In this document: one piece after another, positions 1 through 8,157 of the stretch
How positions within the stretch are numbered: the stretch's first letter is position 1
Layout: every line of letters begins with the position of its first letter
NCBI RefSeq assembly: GCF_008041945.1
Contig: NZ_VKAD01000001.1
Location: 1,984,001-2,048,000 of the forward strand
Direction of reading: 5' to 3'
DNA: 64,000 bases
DNA from: Reinekea thalattae
GTDB taxonomy: Bacteria; Pseudomonadota; Gammaproteobacteria; Pseudomonadales; Natronospirillaceae
Notes under the pieces: model-generated
Told to the model about the DNA's origin: nothing
What the model saw: only the letters and a program-made list of their open reading frames with translations
Database searches by the model: none
Program-made: the position numbers and the translations under genes

Positions 1-2
1 TG

Positions 3-656
3 TTGCCCGGCCAACACACTCAAATAGCTGGCCCTAACGGCTGCGGAAAATCGACACTGATCGGCTTAATCACCGGAGACCATCCGCAGTGCTACCGTAA
101 TGACTTAACACTCTTTGGTTACCAACGCGGGCAAGGCGAAAGCATTTGGCAAATTAAAAAGCATTTAGGTTATGTCTCGGGCAGTTTGCATCGCGACTAT
201 CGCGTTTCTGGCAATGCACTTACCGCTGTGGTGTCTGGCTTAACCGATTCCATCGGCCTATACCAAGCGGTTGCCGAACAGGAAAAAGCCTTAGCTATGC
301 ATTGGTTAGACGGCGTTGGTTTAAAACATAAAGCACAGGTGGCTTTTCGTCAGCTTTCGATGGGCGAGCAACGCCTAGTGCTGATTGCCCGAGCGTTGAT
401 AAAGCAACCGCCGTTGCTTATTTTAGATGAGCCAACTCAAGGCTTAGATGACTTTAATCGCTACTGGGTGTTACAGGTGATTGAGCGCATTATTCAACAG
501 GGGCCAACAACGCTTTTATTTGTGTCGCACCGCCAAGATGAAAGCCTAAGTGTGATTCATCATCGGCTGAATTTTTTACCGCAGCACTTGCCGCAACATT
601 CACCGCAACAACAGCAAGACGCGCTATATCATATTGCGCATGACTCAGGACAATAA
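3..656 (+). CDS. modF: ModF-like ABC ATPase, C-terminal half (5' end outside window)
   Basis: This is the second nucleotide-binding domain of a tandem ABC ATPase. The Walker A motif GPNGCGKST lies near the start, the signature is degenerate (LSMGEQRL), and Walker B reads LLILDEP followed by LFVSH. The segments TGDHPQ, NDLTLFG, IWQIKKHLGYVS, DYRVS and SIGLYQAV match E. coli ModF closely as I recall it. ModF is a soluble duplicated ABC protein linked to molybdate genes whose role is poorly defined. The open frame runs off the left edge, so the TTG at position 3 is only the first possible start inside the window and not the true one. The C-terminus is Gln/His-rich (QHLPQHSPQQQQ). No mod genes are visible here. 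Confidence 0.8.
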   Translation: MPGQHTQIAGPNGCGKSTLIGLITGDHPQCYRNDLTLFGYQRGQGESIWQIKKHLGYVSGSLHRDYRVSGNALTAVVSGLTDSIGLYQAVAEQEKALAMHWLDGVGLKHKAQVAFRQLSMGEQRLVLIARALIKQPPLLILDEPTQGLDDFNRYWVLQVIERIIQQGPTTLLFVSHRQDESLSVIHHRLNFLPQHLPQHSPQQQQDALYHIAHDSGQ

Positions 657-780
657 AGCACACCGCTAAGCAAAAAAATGTTCTAACAGACTATTTAAAA
701 ACATCATACAATCGCCATCAAGCTGACATCGAACGTGGCTATTCTTACTGCCACCTATTAACCCTTCTTAAGGTTCCGCC

Positions 781-987
781 ATGAGCACGCAACCCATTGT
801 TGAAACCCTTGATCCGAGTCAAAGCACAGTCATTGCCAACAGTATTACGCAAACAGACAGCGTTGCGAGTATCTCACCTATCGACAAGCCAAAACGATCA
901 GAACTGGCGAACAATAAACTTTTCTCAAACGCTCTGTTCGATACCATGAGCACCGACTGGCGCACGATTGTTCATCATCTAAACTAA
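781..987 (+). CDS. small hypothetical protein, 68 aa
   Basis: This short frame begins with ATG. An AAGG Shine-Dalgarno-like sequence sits about 7 nt upstream in the context AAGGTTCCGCC-ATG, which resembles the context before the dctP homologue downstream (AAGGTTCCGACA-ATG). The product is hydrophilic and Ser/Thr-rich, with no signal peptide, membrane segment or motif that I recognise. It lies between the modF-like gene and the TRAP operon and has no obvious terminator. It may be a real small protein, a remnant, or chance; coding support is weak. Confidence 0.3.
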   Translation: MSTQPIVETLDPSQSTVIANSITQTDSVASISPIDKPKRSELANNKLFSNALFDTMSTDWRTIVHHLN

Positions 988-1197
988 GCGGGCTTTGGCC
1001 TAACCTCTAACCGTTGCTCATTCGCATTTTTGCCGAGCACTAACGCTTACTTTTATTGGCTAAAATTACTGCCGCCGATACCGATAAAGACACTCTGGCT
1101 GCACCCAGTAGCCAAGCCTTCACCATTCGCCAACGACCGGTGCACTAAATTTATGGCTAATTTATTGACCCAAGTTAGTCTTTTGCTGCTTTTCGAT

Positions 1198-1225
1198 TTA
1201 CAAAATACCGTTCGGACCCTAATCT
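1198..1225 (+). promoter_or_regulatory. candidate sigma-70 promoter for dctPQM
   Basis: A TTTACA -35 element (1198-1203) and a TAATCT -10 element (1220-1225) are separated by 16 bp. They sit about 130 bp upstream of the dctP homologue. The palindrome at 1230-1248 would cover the transcription start, which is a typical repressor position. The boxes are moderate matches and the assignment is inference. Confidence 0.35.
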
Positions 1226-1229
1226 GCAT

Positions 1230-1248
1230 TTGTATTATCGTAATACAA
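1230..1248 (+). promoter_or_regulatory. palindromic operator TTGTATTA-TCG-TAATACAA upstream of dctPQM
   Basis: Two perfect 8-bp inverted arms are separated by 3 bp. The TTGTA/TACAA half-sites resemble operators of GntR-family regulators of the FadR/UxuR (FCD) type, which often control TRAP transporters for sugar acids. No GntR gene is present in the window, so the regulator would be encoded elsewhere. The palindrome is directly visible; the family of its binding protein is inferred. Confidence 0.5.
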
Positions 1249-1354
1249 ACAACAACTAATAAAAAAACAGCTTATAAAATTAGCTAACACAAAAAATGCC
1301 TGATCTATCAGGCGAAAAATAAAAACCAAAAATAATTCTAAAAAGGTTCCGACA

Positions 1355-2311
1355 ATGAAAAAATTTATCCTGCCTATGCTGGCGGCTGGTCTTATGGTGG
1401 CTGGTGCGCAAGCAAAAACTCTAACCCTTGGTCACGCTATGTCACTAGAAAACGCAGCCCATAAAGGCATGGTTGTGTTTGCTGAAAAAGTAAAAGAAAA
1501 ATCTGGTGGTGACCTTAAAATTAAAATCTTCCCTAATGCTCAATTAGGTTCTGAACGCGACCAAGCCGAACAGGTTGTGACTGGCGCTTTGGATATGGCA
1601 AAAATTAATGGCTCGTTAGCTGAGTCTTTTGAACCCACCTTTAAAACCATTTCCATTCCATTTTTATTTAACAGCACCGAACACATGCGCACCTTTATGC
1701 GCAGCGAAGCGGCGGATGAATTATTAAAGTCCAGTGCTGGTAAAGGCTTTATTGGTTTAACTTTTTACGATTCTGGTTCACGTAGTTTTTACAGCAGTAA
1801 GCCGATACGCACACCAGACGATTTAGCCGGTATGAAAATTCGCGTACCTGAATCACCCACTATGATGCAGATGATTAATTTGTTAGGTGCTAAAGCGACT
1901 CCGGTACCCTTTACCGAAGTCTATACCGCTTTACAACAGGGTGTCATTGAAGCCGCAGAAAACAACGTTTCTAGCTTAGTAGAAATGCGTCACACCGAAG
2001 TAGCGAAATACTACTCGGTAGACCAGCACACCATGAGCCCAGACTTAATTATCATTTCTGAAGCAACATGGAATCGCCTAACGCCTGCTGAGCAAAAAAT
2101 TATCAAAGAAGCGGCACGCGAGTCGATGGAAGAAGAGATTAAACTTTGGGATCAGATCGAAACCGCTAACATCAAAAAAGCAAAAGAGTTGGGTGTTACC
2201 TTTGTCGAACTGGATAAATCTAAATTCCGCGAAAAAGTAAAACCTATGATGGATGAAGCCATGGCCGACGCTAAGCTTGCTTACTTCATCAATAAAATTA
2301 ACGCTCTATGA
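1355..2311 (+). CDS. dctP: TRAP transporter substrate-binding protein (DctP family), 318 aa
   Basis: This is the periplasmic solute receptor of a tripartite ATP-independent periplasmic transporter. A signal peptide is clear (residues 1-20, ending AGAQA before KTLTLGH). Family segments include the TLGH start of the mature protein, the PNAQLGSERDQAEQV region, and the DLAGMKIRVPESP segment. The latter holds the conserved Arg that binds the substrate carboxylate in DctP proteins. PFTEVYTALQQGVIEAAENN is also typical. The length is usual. It is the first gene of dctPQM, separated from dctQ by a stable hairpin. The substrate is a carboxylic acid, either a C4-dicarboxylate or a sugar acid; I cannot choose between them from sequence alone. 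Confidence 0.92.
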   Translation: MKKFILPMLAAGLMVAGAQAKTLTLGHAMSLENAAHKGMVVFAEKVKEKSGGDLKIKIFPNAQLGSERDQAEQVVTGALDMAKINGSLAESFEPTFKTISIPFLFNSTEHMRTFMRSEAADELLKSSAGKGFIGLTFYDSGSRSFYSSKPIRTPDDLAGMKIRVPESPTMMQMINLLGAKATPVPFTEVYTALQQGVIEAAENNVSSLVEMRHTEVAKYYSVDQHTMSPDLIIISEATWNRLTPAEQKIIKEAARESMEEEIKLWDQIETANIKKAKELGVTFVELDKSKFREKVKPMMDEAMADAKLAYFINKINAL

Positions 2312-2329
2312 TCGATCTTTGATCACGCT

Positions 2330-2373
2330 GTGCACTGCTCGAAATGGCCGCTCTAGCCAAGCGAGCAGCGCAC
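2330..2373 (+). other. stable hairpin between dctP and dctQ
   Basis: The outer arms GTGC/GCAC and CTGCTCG/CGAGCAG are joined through a single A-C mismatch, with an inner GGC/GCC. No T-run follows, so it is not a classical terminator. Hairpins in this position commonly protect the 3' end of the binding-protein mRNA, making receptor more abundant than permease. That role is inferred here. Confidence 0.5.
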
Positions 2374-2404
2374 CGTTATTCCTGAGCAGTATGGGGACTT
2401 CCAT

Positions 2405-2887
2405 ATGAAAAACACTCTTAAACTCATCAGAAACACACTCGATAAAACGCTGCTCAGCCTCTGCGGCTTTGCATTAATACTCATGGTTGTCACCGTCACT
2501 TGGCAGGTGTTCAGCCGTTATATTTTAAACGACCCTAGCTCGTTCACCGATGAACTGTCGCGTTACACCATGATCTGGTTAGGACTGTTAGGTGCGGCCT
2601 ATTTATTTGGTCAGCAAAAACACCTCGCCATAACGCTGTTGCCATCAAAACTTTCACCTAAGGCGAACTACCTGCTGCAAGTATTTATTCAATTGCTGGT
2701 TCTTGTTTTTGTGTTACTCGCAATGCTTAAAGGCGGCAGCGCATTAGTTGGCAGAACCCTGCAACAGTTTTCACCAGCGCTTCAAATTCCCATGGCGTAT
2801 GTCTATATGATTCTGCCAATCTCGGCGGTCATTATCAGCCTATACATTCTGTTAAACCTCGTTGACGGCCACGCCAATAAAGACTAA
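2405..2887 (+). CDS. dctQ: TRAP transporter small permease (DctQ family), 160 aa
   Basis: This is the small membrane subunit of the TRAP carrier, with four predicted transmembrane segments (about residues 15-37, 50-68, 88-108 and 128-148). The family motif region WQVFSRYILNDPSSFTDELSRY is present in the first loop, followed by WLGLLGAAY. The usual DctQ length is 150-180 residues. It pairs with the DctM homologue 29 bp downstream. The ATG follows a GGGGACTTCC stretch, which gives a weak Shine-Dalgarno sequence. Confidence 0.9.
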   Translation: MKNTLKLIRNTLDKTLLSLCGFALILMVVTVTWQVFSRYILNDPSSFTDELSRYTMIWLGLLGAAYLFGQQKHLAITLLPSKLSPKANYLLQVFIQLLVLVFVLLAMLKGGSALVGRTLQQFSPALQIPMAYVYMILPISAVIISLYILLNLVDGHANKD

Positions 2888-2916
2888 GGCATCGGCAAAC
2901 GATATAGGATTTTGTT

Positions 2917-4224
2917 ATGGATATTTCAGTTGGATTTTGGCTTTTATGCCTATTTTTATTTATGACCGCTATCAGCGTGCCTATCGCCATTGCGATTGCC
3001 ATGTCGTCGTTGGTTATTATGTTCACCATTTTACCTTTCGACGTTGCCATGATGACGGCAGCCCAAAAACTGGTAACAGGTGTCGACAGTTTTAGTTTAC
3101 TTGCCATTCCATTTTTTATTTTTGCCGGCAATATTATGAACCGAGGTGGCATTGCCGCTCGGTTAATTAACTTTGCAAAATTAATAGTCGGCCGACTCCC
3201 AGGCTCATTGGCTCAGGTTAATATTTTATCGAACATGATGTTTGGTGCGGTATCTGGTTCGGCTGTTGCTGCAGCTGCCGCCGTAGGTAAAACACTTGCG
3301 CCGGAATATGAAAAAGAAGGCTACGATAAATCCTTTACTACTGCGGTTAACGCGGCCTCTTGTCCTGCCGGCTTGTTAATTCCACCGAGCAATTCATTAA
3401 TTGTTTTTTCGGTTGTCAGTGGCGGAACATCGGTTGCTGCGCTGTTTATCGCCGGTTACGTACCGGGCTTATTAATGGGTTTAAGCTGCATGATCTTGGC
3501 GCATTTTATTGCCAAGAAAAAAGGCTATGGTACTCAACACGGTCATAAGGTGACGCTAAAGCAAGCCCTTAAAATTACCTGGCAAGCAATACCTAGCTTG
3601 GGTTTAATTTTTGTTGTCATCGGCGGCATCATTGGTGGTGTTTTTACGGCGACCGAAGGTGCCTGTATTGCGGTGTTATATGCGTTAATTTTATCGCTGA
3701 TTTACCGCTCTATTAAACGTGCAGACTTTAAAACGATCTTAATAGAAACAACAGAGATCACCGGCATTATGCTGTTCTTAATTGGCGCGTCGACCATTAT
3801 GTCTTGGGCCATGGCCTTTACCGGTTTGCCAACCATGATCAGCGATTGGATGCTGTCTATCTCTGACAATCCAGTCATCATTCTTATTATGATGAATGTC
3901 ATTCTACTGATCGTCGGTATGTTTATGGATTTAACGCCAGCACTGTTGATCTTCACGCCGATCTTTATGCCGATTGCCACCGAATTGGGTATGCACGAAA
4001 TTCACTTTGCGATTATGGTGATCTTCAACCTCTGTATTGGTATTGCCACACCGCCGGTTGGAACAGCATTGTTTGTAGGTTGCAGTGTCAGCGGGGCAAA
4101 GATCGAAAATGTCATCCGTTCAATCCTGCCGTTCTGCGCAGTCTTGATGATTACCCTGTTGCTGATTACCTTTATTCCAGAAATCAGCTTGGCATTGCCA
4201 CGTCTGTTTGGTCTTATCCACTAA
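2917..4224 (+). CDS. dctM: TRAP transporter large permease (DctM family), 435 aa
   Basis: This is the large permease subunit that carries the sodium-coupled transport pathway. About twelve hydrophobic helices are visible. Family segments include PFFIFAGNIMNRGGIA, FGAVSGSAVAAAAAVG, CPAGLLIPPSN and GTALFVGCSVSG, with the conserved ITEGA-type segment appearing as TATEGA. The length is normal for DctM. It is the last gene of dctPQM and is followed by an intrinsic terminator. Confidence 0.93.
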   Translation: MDISVGFWLLCLFLFMTAISVPIAIAIAMSSLVIMFTILPFDVAMMTAAQKLVTGVDSFSLLAIPFFIFAGNIMNRGGIAARLINFAKLIVGRLPGSLAQVNILSNMMFGAVSGSAVAAAAAVGKTLAPEYEKEGYDKSFTTAVNAASCPAGLLIPPSNSLIVFSVVSGGTSVAALFIAGYVPGLLMGLSCMILAHFIAKKKGYGTQHGHKVTLKQALKITWQAIPSLGLIFVVIGGIIGGVFTATEGACIAVLYALILSLIYRSIKRADFKTILIETTEITGIMLFLIGASTIMSWAMAFTGLPTMISDWMLSISDNPVIILIMMNVILLIVGMFMDLTPALLIFTPIFMPIATELGMHEIHFAIMVIFNLCIGIATPPVGTALFVGCSVSGAKIENVIRSILPFCAVLMITLLLITFIPEISLALPRLFGLIH

Positions 4225-4251
4225 TGTTAAACAGCCAGCTGTAAACCTTTC

Positions 4252-4280
4252 AAAGCCGCGCTCAACGCGGCTTTTTATTT
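4252..4280 (+). terminator. intrinsic terminator of dctPQM
   Basis: Arms AAAGCCGCG/CGCGGCTTT are separated by CTCAA and followed by TTATTTT. It lies 28 bp after the dctM stop codon. Confidence 0.85.
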
Positions 4281-4299
4281 TGCGTAAACCCAACACACA

Positions 4300-4596
4300 A
4301 ATATCCTAACCTCTAGCGTCAGCGTTACTCCTGCTTAATCGTTACTTGCCTGTACTAAAACGGTTATGCAATCAAACGGATACCCAAAGCACTCTTAAAA
4401 ATGACCGAAAAGCTGACATAAGCGCGTTGCTCTGTATGGGTTGTGTCAAAGCTTGCGGTAATTTTCGTGCAGCAGGAACTTTCGCACTAAGCGCCAGTCC
4501 ATTATTAGGCAAAGGTTCTAAAGCAAACCTTAAGCAGCAAACGTTTTTTCATTTGGTCCTTCTTGTGCCTAGCTTAGGCTAGGCACAAGTTTTTTA
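4300..4596 (+). ncRNA. candidate small RNA ending at an orphan intrinsic terminator
   Basis: A strong plus-strand terminator at 4562-4596 has perfect 12-bp arms CTTGTGCCTAGC/GCTAGGCACAAG, a 4-nt loop TTAG and a T6 tail. No recognisable gene lies upstream of it, and dctM already has its own terminator 280 bp earlier. A T6 tract also precedes it at about 4544. An independent transcript ending here would be a small RNA of up to roughly 300 nt. The 5' boundary given is arbitrary because I could not identify a promoter. Confidence 0.3.
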
Positions 4597-4657
4597 ACCA
4601 CAATGAACATACGGATCACACCAAAAACACTCCTACTGCTATAAAACCTTCGGGCAT

Positions 4658-4684
4658 AAAAAAGCCGGGAGACCCGGCAAAAAC
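4658..4684 (-). terminator. intrinsic terminator of the beta-glucosidase operon
   Basis: Arms GCCGGG/CCCGGC with a 3-nt loop are flanked by A6, which reads as a T6 tail on the minus strand. It lies about 50 bp beyond the GH1 stop codon. Confidence 0.75.
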
Positions 4685-4733
4685 ACACATGAAAGACTTG
4701 CTAAACGACTAACGCTAAACTGGATTAGTCGAC

Positions 4734-6077
4734 TTAACGTGACCGCGCTTTTAAAAACCGCTGCCACTCTAAGCCAGACTTTTTAATGGTTCGCTGCTGT
4801 GTTTGATAATCGACATGGACAATGCCAAAGCGCTGAGAATAGCCAAACGCCCACTCAAAGTTATCCATTAAACTCCAAGCAAAATAACCCTGCACATCAA
4901 CGCCTGCTTCAATGGCATCGTTTAACGCCAATAGATGATCGGCATAATATTGGCTGCGCATATCGTCTGTTATTTTTCCATCGACAATCGGCGTGTTATC
5001 GGCCGCACCATTTTCAGTAATCAAGACAGCAGGGAAATTCGGGTAACGCTTTTTATAGTTCACCAGCGTTTCGGTTAATGCCTTTGGATAAATCGCCCAA
5101 CCAATATCGGTTTTTGGTAATTCCGATTCGCCAAAATCATAGTCGGCACCATCGCTACCGGCTTTGATCAATGTGCTGGAATAGTAATTAATGCCGATGT
5201 AATCCATTTCGGTATTAATGATGGCTAAATCACCTGGTAGCATCATTGGACGCCAATCAGGGTGCTTCTGCCAAATGGATTCTGGGTATTGAGCATTGAG
5301 CAGAGCGTCTAAAAAAAAGTAATTATTTTCTTCATTGCAATAATGGGCCGCAGCAACATCGGCGGCAGAATCACTATTGGCATAAGCCAACATAAAGTTT
5401 AAAACGATGCCATGCTTTGCCTTCGGCGCAGCCTTGCGCATTTTAGGCAACGCCAAGCCGTGCGCCAACATCATGTGATGCGCAGCCTGAAAGCCTAAGC
5501 GGTCTTCAGCCAAACCGGGCGCATGTTCACCACGACGATAACCTAAAAAGGCAGCACACCAAGGCTCGTTAAAGGTGGTGTAACAGGCAACCTTATCGCC
5601 AAAACGCTGAGTTATTTTTTCAGCATAATCGACAAATCGATAGGCCGTTTCACGGTTTATCCAACCGCCTTTATCTTCTAAATATTGCGGTAAATCCCAA
5701 TGGTATAAAGTTAAGTAAGGTTTGATACCGCGTTCAATAAGGCCATCGATTAAACGCTGATAAAAAGCAAAGCCCAACTCGTTCCATTCGCCTTCGGCAG
5801 GCTCAATTCTTGGCCACGCCACCGAAAAGCGATAGGCATCGAAGCCGAGCTCTTTGATTAGATCTAAGTCTTGCTCAAGCCGATGGTAATGATCGCAAGC
5901 TTCTGTGCCATCATCACCATTCAATACTTTACCGGGCAAGCTACAAAACCGATCCCAGATACTTTCACAGCGGCCATCTTCTGTTGTTGCGCCTTCAATT
6001 TGAAACGCCGCCGTTGCTACACCAAAGGTAAATTCTGGCTGCAGCATTTTGCTGTTTTTGGGTAATTCGAAAGTCAT
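4734..6077 (-). CDS. bglB: GH1 beta-glucosidase, 447 aa
   Basis: This glycoside hydrolase family 1 enzyme hydrolyses beta-glucosides such as cellobiose and short cello-oligosaccharides. The catalytic acid/base Glu171 lies in TFNEP (168-172) and the nucleophile Glu355 in ITENG (353-357). The N-terminal substrate segment GVATAAFQIEGA and the C-terminal SLMDNFEWAFGYSQRFG, which contacts the sugar, are intact. The length is typical. There is no signal peptide, so it acts in the cytoplasm on imported sugar. It is the last gene of the unit binding protein-permease-permease-GH1, 38 bp after the second permease gene. A GH94 phosphorylase nearby provides a parallel phosphorolytic route. Confidence 0.95.
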   Translation of the reverse strand: MTFELPKNSKMLQPEFTFGVATAAFQIEGATTEDGRCESIWDRFCSLPGKVLNGDDGTEACDHYHRLEQDLDLIKELGFDAYRFSVAWPRIEPAEGEWNELGFAFYQRLIDGLIERGIKPYLTLYHWDLPQYLEDKGGWINRETAYRFVDYAEKITQRFGDKVACYTTFNEPWCAAFLGYRRGEHAPGLAEDRLGFQAAHHMMLAHGLALPKMRKAAPKAKHGIVLNFMLAYANSDSAADVAAAHYCNEENNYFFLDALLNAQYPESIWQKHPDWRPMMLPGDLAIINTEMDYIGINYYSSTLIKAGSDGADYDFGESELPKTDIGWAIYPKALTETLVNYKKRYPNFPAVLITENGAADNTPIVDGKITDDMRSQYYADHLLALNDAIEAGVDVQGYFAWSLMDNFEWAFGYSQRFGIVHVDYQTQQRTIKKSGLEWQRFLKARSR

Positions 6078-6115
6078 AATTACAACCCTATATCGCTTGT
6101 CAGATTAGCCAGCGG

Positions 6116-6970
6116 TTACTTCACAGCACCACTGGTTAAACCGGAGATCATCTGTTTACTGGCGGCCATATAAATACCAATCAATGGCAAGATCGAAATA
6201 GTCGTACCCAGCATCACGGCTCCCCAAGGTGTATTTGGTACACCCTGAACGCCTCGAAGCATTGTGGTGATCACCATTTTATCGGGGCTATTTAAAACCA
6301 CGAGAGGTTGTAAAAAGTTATTCCACAAGAACACAAACTGAACGATCGCCAATGTTGCCAGGCCCGGTCTGAGCAGCGGTAAGACAATTTGCCAATAGGT
6401 GCGCCATTCGCTCGCGCCATCTAATTTTGCCGCTTCTAAAATATCTTTCGGCACCGATGCCACCACATATTGGCGAATCAAAAAGATACCAAAAGGGTTA
6501 ATGGTAAAGGGCAGCCAAACAGCAAGGTGAGTATTGGCAAGACCAAGCGATGAGATCACCATGTAATAAGGGATCAGCGTTAAAATGGGTGGAATCATCA
6601 TAGAGCCAACCATGACACCAAAAATAACGTTGCGGCCTTTAAATTTATAAATCGCTAAGGCATAACCCGCCATGCTGCAAAAAACTAATGAAATACTGGT
6701 ACCGATAATGGAAACCGAAAAGCTGTTCCACATGCCGGTCCAAAAGTTCATTAGCTCCAATAGGTTGGCGTAGTTTTGGCCGAGCTTATCGCCTAAGGCA
6801 AAACTAATACCGCGCGCAAACATGGTGGAGCGGTCGTGTGTTGCCAATATCGCCGACCAAATAAATGGAAAGATGGTGACAAAGGCAAACAAAACTAAAA
6901 ATACATAAACAATGCCTTTACCGATTTTACGGTAGAGGTTAACGATGAAAGTGGCTTGTTCGTTGGTCAT
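6116..6970 (-). CDS. sugar ABC transporter permease, MalG type, 284 aa
   Basis: This is an inner-membrane permease of a carbohydrate-uptake (CUT1) ABC importer, with six hydrophobic segments. The EAA loop that contacts the ATPase is visible as EAAKLDGASEWRTYWQIVLPLLRPGL at about residues 179-204. The MalG-type C-terminus ends GLTSGAVK, where this branch typically has LTAGAVK. It starts one nucleotide after the upstream permease gene stops, indicating translational coupling. The neighbouring glycosidases suggest cello-oligosaccharides as substrate. Confidence 0.92.
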   Translation of the reverse strand: MTNEQATFIVNLYRKIGKGIVYVFLVLFAFVTIFPFIWSAILATHDRSTMFARGISFALGDKLGQNYANLLELMNFWTGMWNSFSVSIIGTSISLVFCSMAGYALAIYKFKGRNVIFGVMVGSMMIPPILTLIPYYMVISSLGLANTHLAVWLPFTINPFGIFLIRQYVVASVPKDILEAAKLDGASEWRTYWQIVLPLLRPGLATLAIVQFVFLWNNFLQPLVVLNSPDKMVITTMLRGVQGVPNTPWGAVMLGTTISILPLIGIYMAASKQMISGLTSGAVK

Positions 6971-6971
6971 C

Positions 6972-7973
6972 TTATTCGCCTCCTAAACCTTTGCGGCCAA
7001 ATAGGTAGAAATAAATTGCTGTGAAAATACCGATCACCACAAACAGAATCCATGAAATCGCGGCTGCGCTGCCCATATCGAGCCACTGCCATGCAACCTG
7101 GTACAGATAGTTAGAAATGGTTTTACCGTTAGTCTGTGCAAACTGACCACCAACGGTTAACACGTAAGGTTCATCGAATAGGTTCATGTTACCGATAATG
7201 GTGAGTGTGACGCCGAAGAAAATAAACGGCTGTAATAACGGCAACGATACGTGGCGGAAGCGCTGCCAATTATTGGCACCATCAATTTTTGCAGCCTCGT
7301 ATAGATCATTAGAAATGGTGGCTAAACCTGCGGTGTAAATAACGGTATTGAAACCTACGTACTTCCACCAAACCACAAACGAAACCGAGTATCGAATCAG
7401 GCTGTTTTCTTGCACCCAACCTAACGGCAAGGCTTCTTTAATGCCCGATAATAACCACGCCGTTAATGGTGCATCGGCCAAGTAAATCAACACGGCGTTG
7501 AAAATACCTGAGTCTTTTGAGTACATGACATAGAAGATCATCGACACCGCAACGGTGGAGGTAATGTAAGGCAAGAAATAAGCGGTGGTTAGCCAATGAC
7601 GCGCACGAGAACCGAGCATCACCAAAAAGTAAGCTAACGGTAAGGCAAATAAATGCTGCGGCACACCCGATAACACCGCCATCACCAGCGTGTTCCAAAG
7701 TGTTTGCCAGAGTGTTGGGTCGGTTAAACCAAGCACGTAGTTTTCGAGACCGACGAACTCCATGGAACTTAAACCTTCTACCGGATTCCATAAATGGAAG
7801 GATAGATAGATCATAAAGAACACAGGAAACACCCCAAACACGCCATAAATAATAAAGTAGGGCGTTAAAAAGCCATAGGGTGTGAAATTGTTCAGTAGCT
7901 TACGACGCTTCGCGAGGGCTTTTTCTTGCTCAGACATCTCGACTTTCTGGGTGGTCATGGTTTCACTGTTCAT
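6972..7973 (-). CDS. sugar ABC transporter permease, MalF type, 333 aa
   Basis: This is the MalF-type partner permease of the CUT1 importer. A hydrophilic N-terminal extension of about 30 residues precedes six or more transmembrane helices. The EAA loop reads EAAKIDGANNWQRFRHVSLPLLQPF in the C-terminal third. It is co-transcribed with the MalG-type gene. The binding-protein gene lies 222 bp upstream, and the gap contains tandem repeats and a hairpin. No ATP-binding subunit gene is present in the locus. Confidence 0.92.
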   Translation of the reverse strand: MNSETMTTQKVEMSEQEKALAKRRKLLNNFTPYGFLTPYFIIYGVFGVFPVFFMIYLSFHLWNPVEGLSSMEFVGLENYVLGLTDPTLWQTLWNTLVMAVLSGVPQHLFALPLAYFLVMLGSRARHWLTTAYFLPYITSTVAVSMIFYVMYSKDSGIFNAVLIYLADAPLTAWLLSGIKEALPLGWVQENSLIRYSVSFVVWWKYVGFNTVIYTAGLATISNDLYEAAKIDGANNWQRFRHVSLPLLQPFIFFGVTLTIIGNMNLFDEPYVLTVGGQFAQTNGKTISNYLYQVAWQWLDMGSAAAISWILFVVIGIFTAIYFYLFGRKGLGGE

Positions 7974-8081
7974 AACAGCTCTCTTTACTTCGGCAGTTGT
8001 CGCATAAAGGCGCGCCTTGGTGCGACCAATGAATTTTTGTTGTTGTTTTAAGCCATCACTTTTTGGGCAATGGTTTTTAGC

Positions 8082-8156
8082 AAACTATCTTTCAGTAATA
8101 AGCTATCTTTTCGACAATAAATTATCTTTTCAGTAATAAATTATTGTTTGGATAAT
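8082..8156. repeat. four imperfect 18-19 bp tandem repeats
   Basis: The units begin at 8082, 8100, 8119 and 8138, and follow a pattern close to AA[ACG][CT]TATCTTTTCAGTAAT. Units 1-3 are close copies and unit 4 is more diverged. They lie between the binding-protein and permease genes, immediately beyond the hairpin at 8158-8177. Confidence 0.6.
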
Positions 8157-8157
8157 A

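Larger units (their letters stand above)
988..1354 (+). other. intergenic region before the TRAP operon
   Basis: I see no credible gene in this 367-bp, AT-rich stretch. It holds a candidate promoter (1198-1225), a palindromic operator (1230-1248) and a small hairpin (1298-1313, arms GCCTGA/TCAGGC with loop TCTA), all upstream of the dctP homologue. The hairpin is flanked by A-runs and would lie in the 5' leader of the TRAP mRNA. On the minus strand it would look like a weak terminator. Confidence 0.5.
4225..4733. other. gene-free region with three intrinsic terminators
   Basis: No convincing protein gene is present in this stretch between the TRAP operon and the beta-glucosidase gene. It contains the dctM terminator (4252-4280), an unassigned plus-strand terminator (4562-4596) and the minus-strand terminator of the beta-glucosidase operon (4658-4684). 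A 78-codon frame at 4346-4582 ends inside the second hairpin and has no recognisable features, so I do not call it. Confidence 0.5.

Noticed and set aside
1030-1287. 85-codon open frame upstream of dctP
   Set aside because: No start with a ribosome site, no family resemblance, and it runs through the promoter and palindromic operator; treated as non-coding.
4346-4582. 78-codon frame with a Cys-containing CMGCVKACG stretch
   Set aside because: It ends inside a strong terminator hairpin, starts with TTG without a ribosome site, and has no recognisable domain. The orphan terminator is better explained by a possible RNA.
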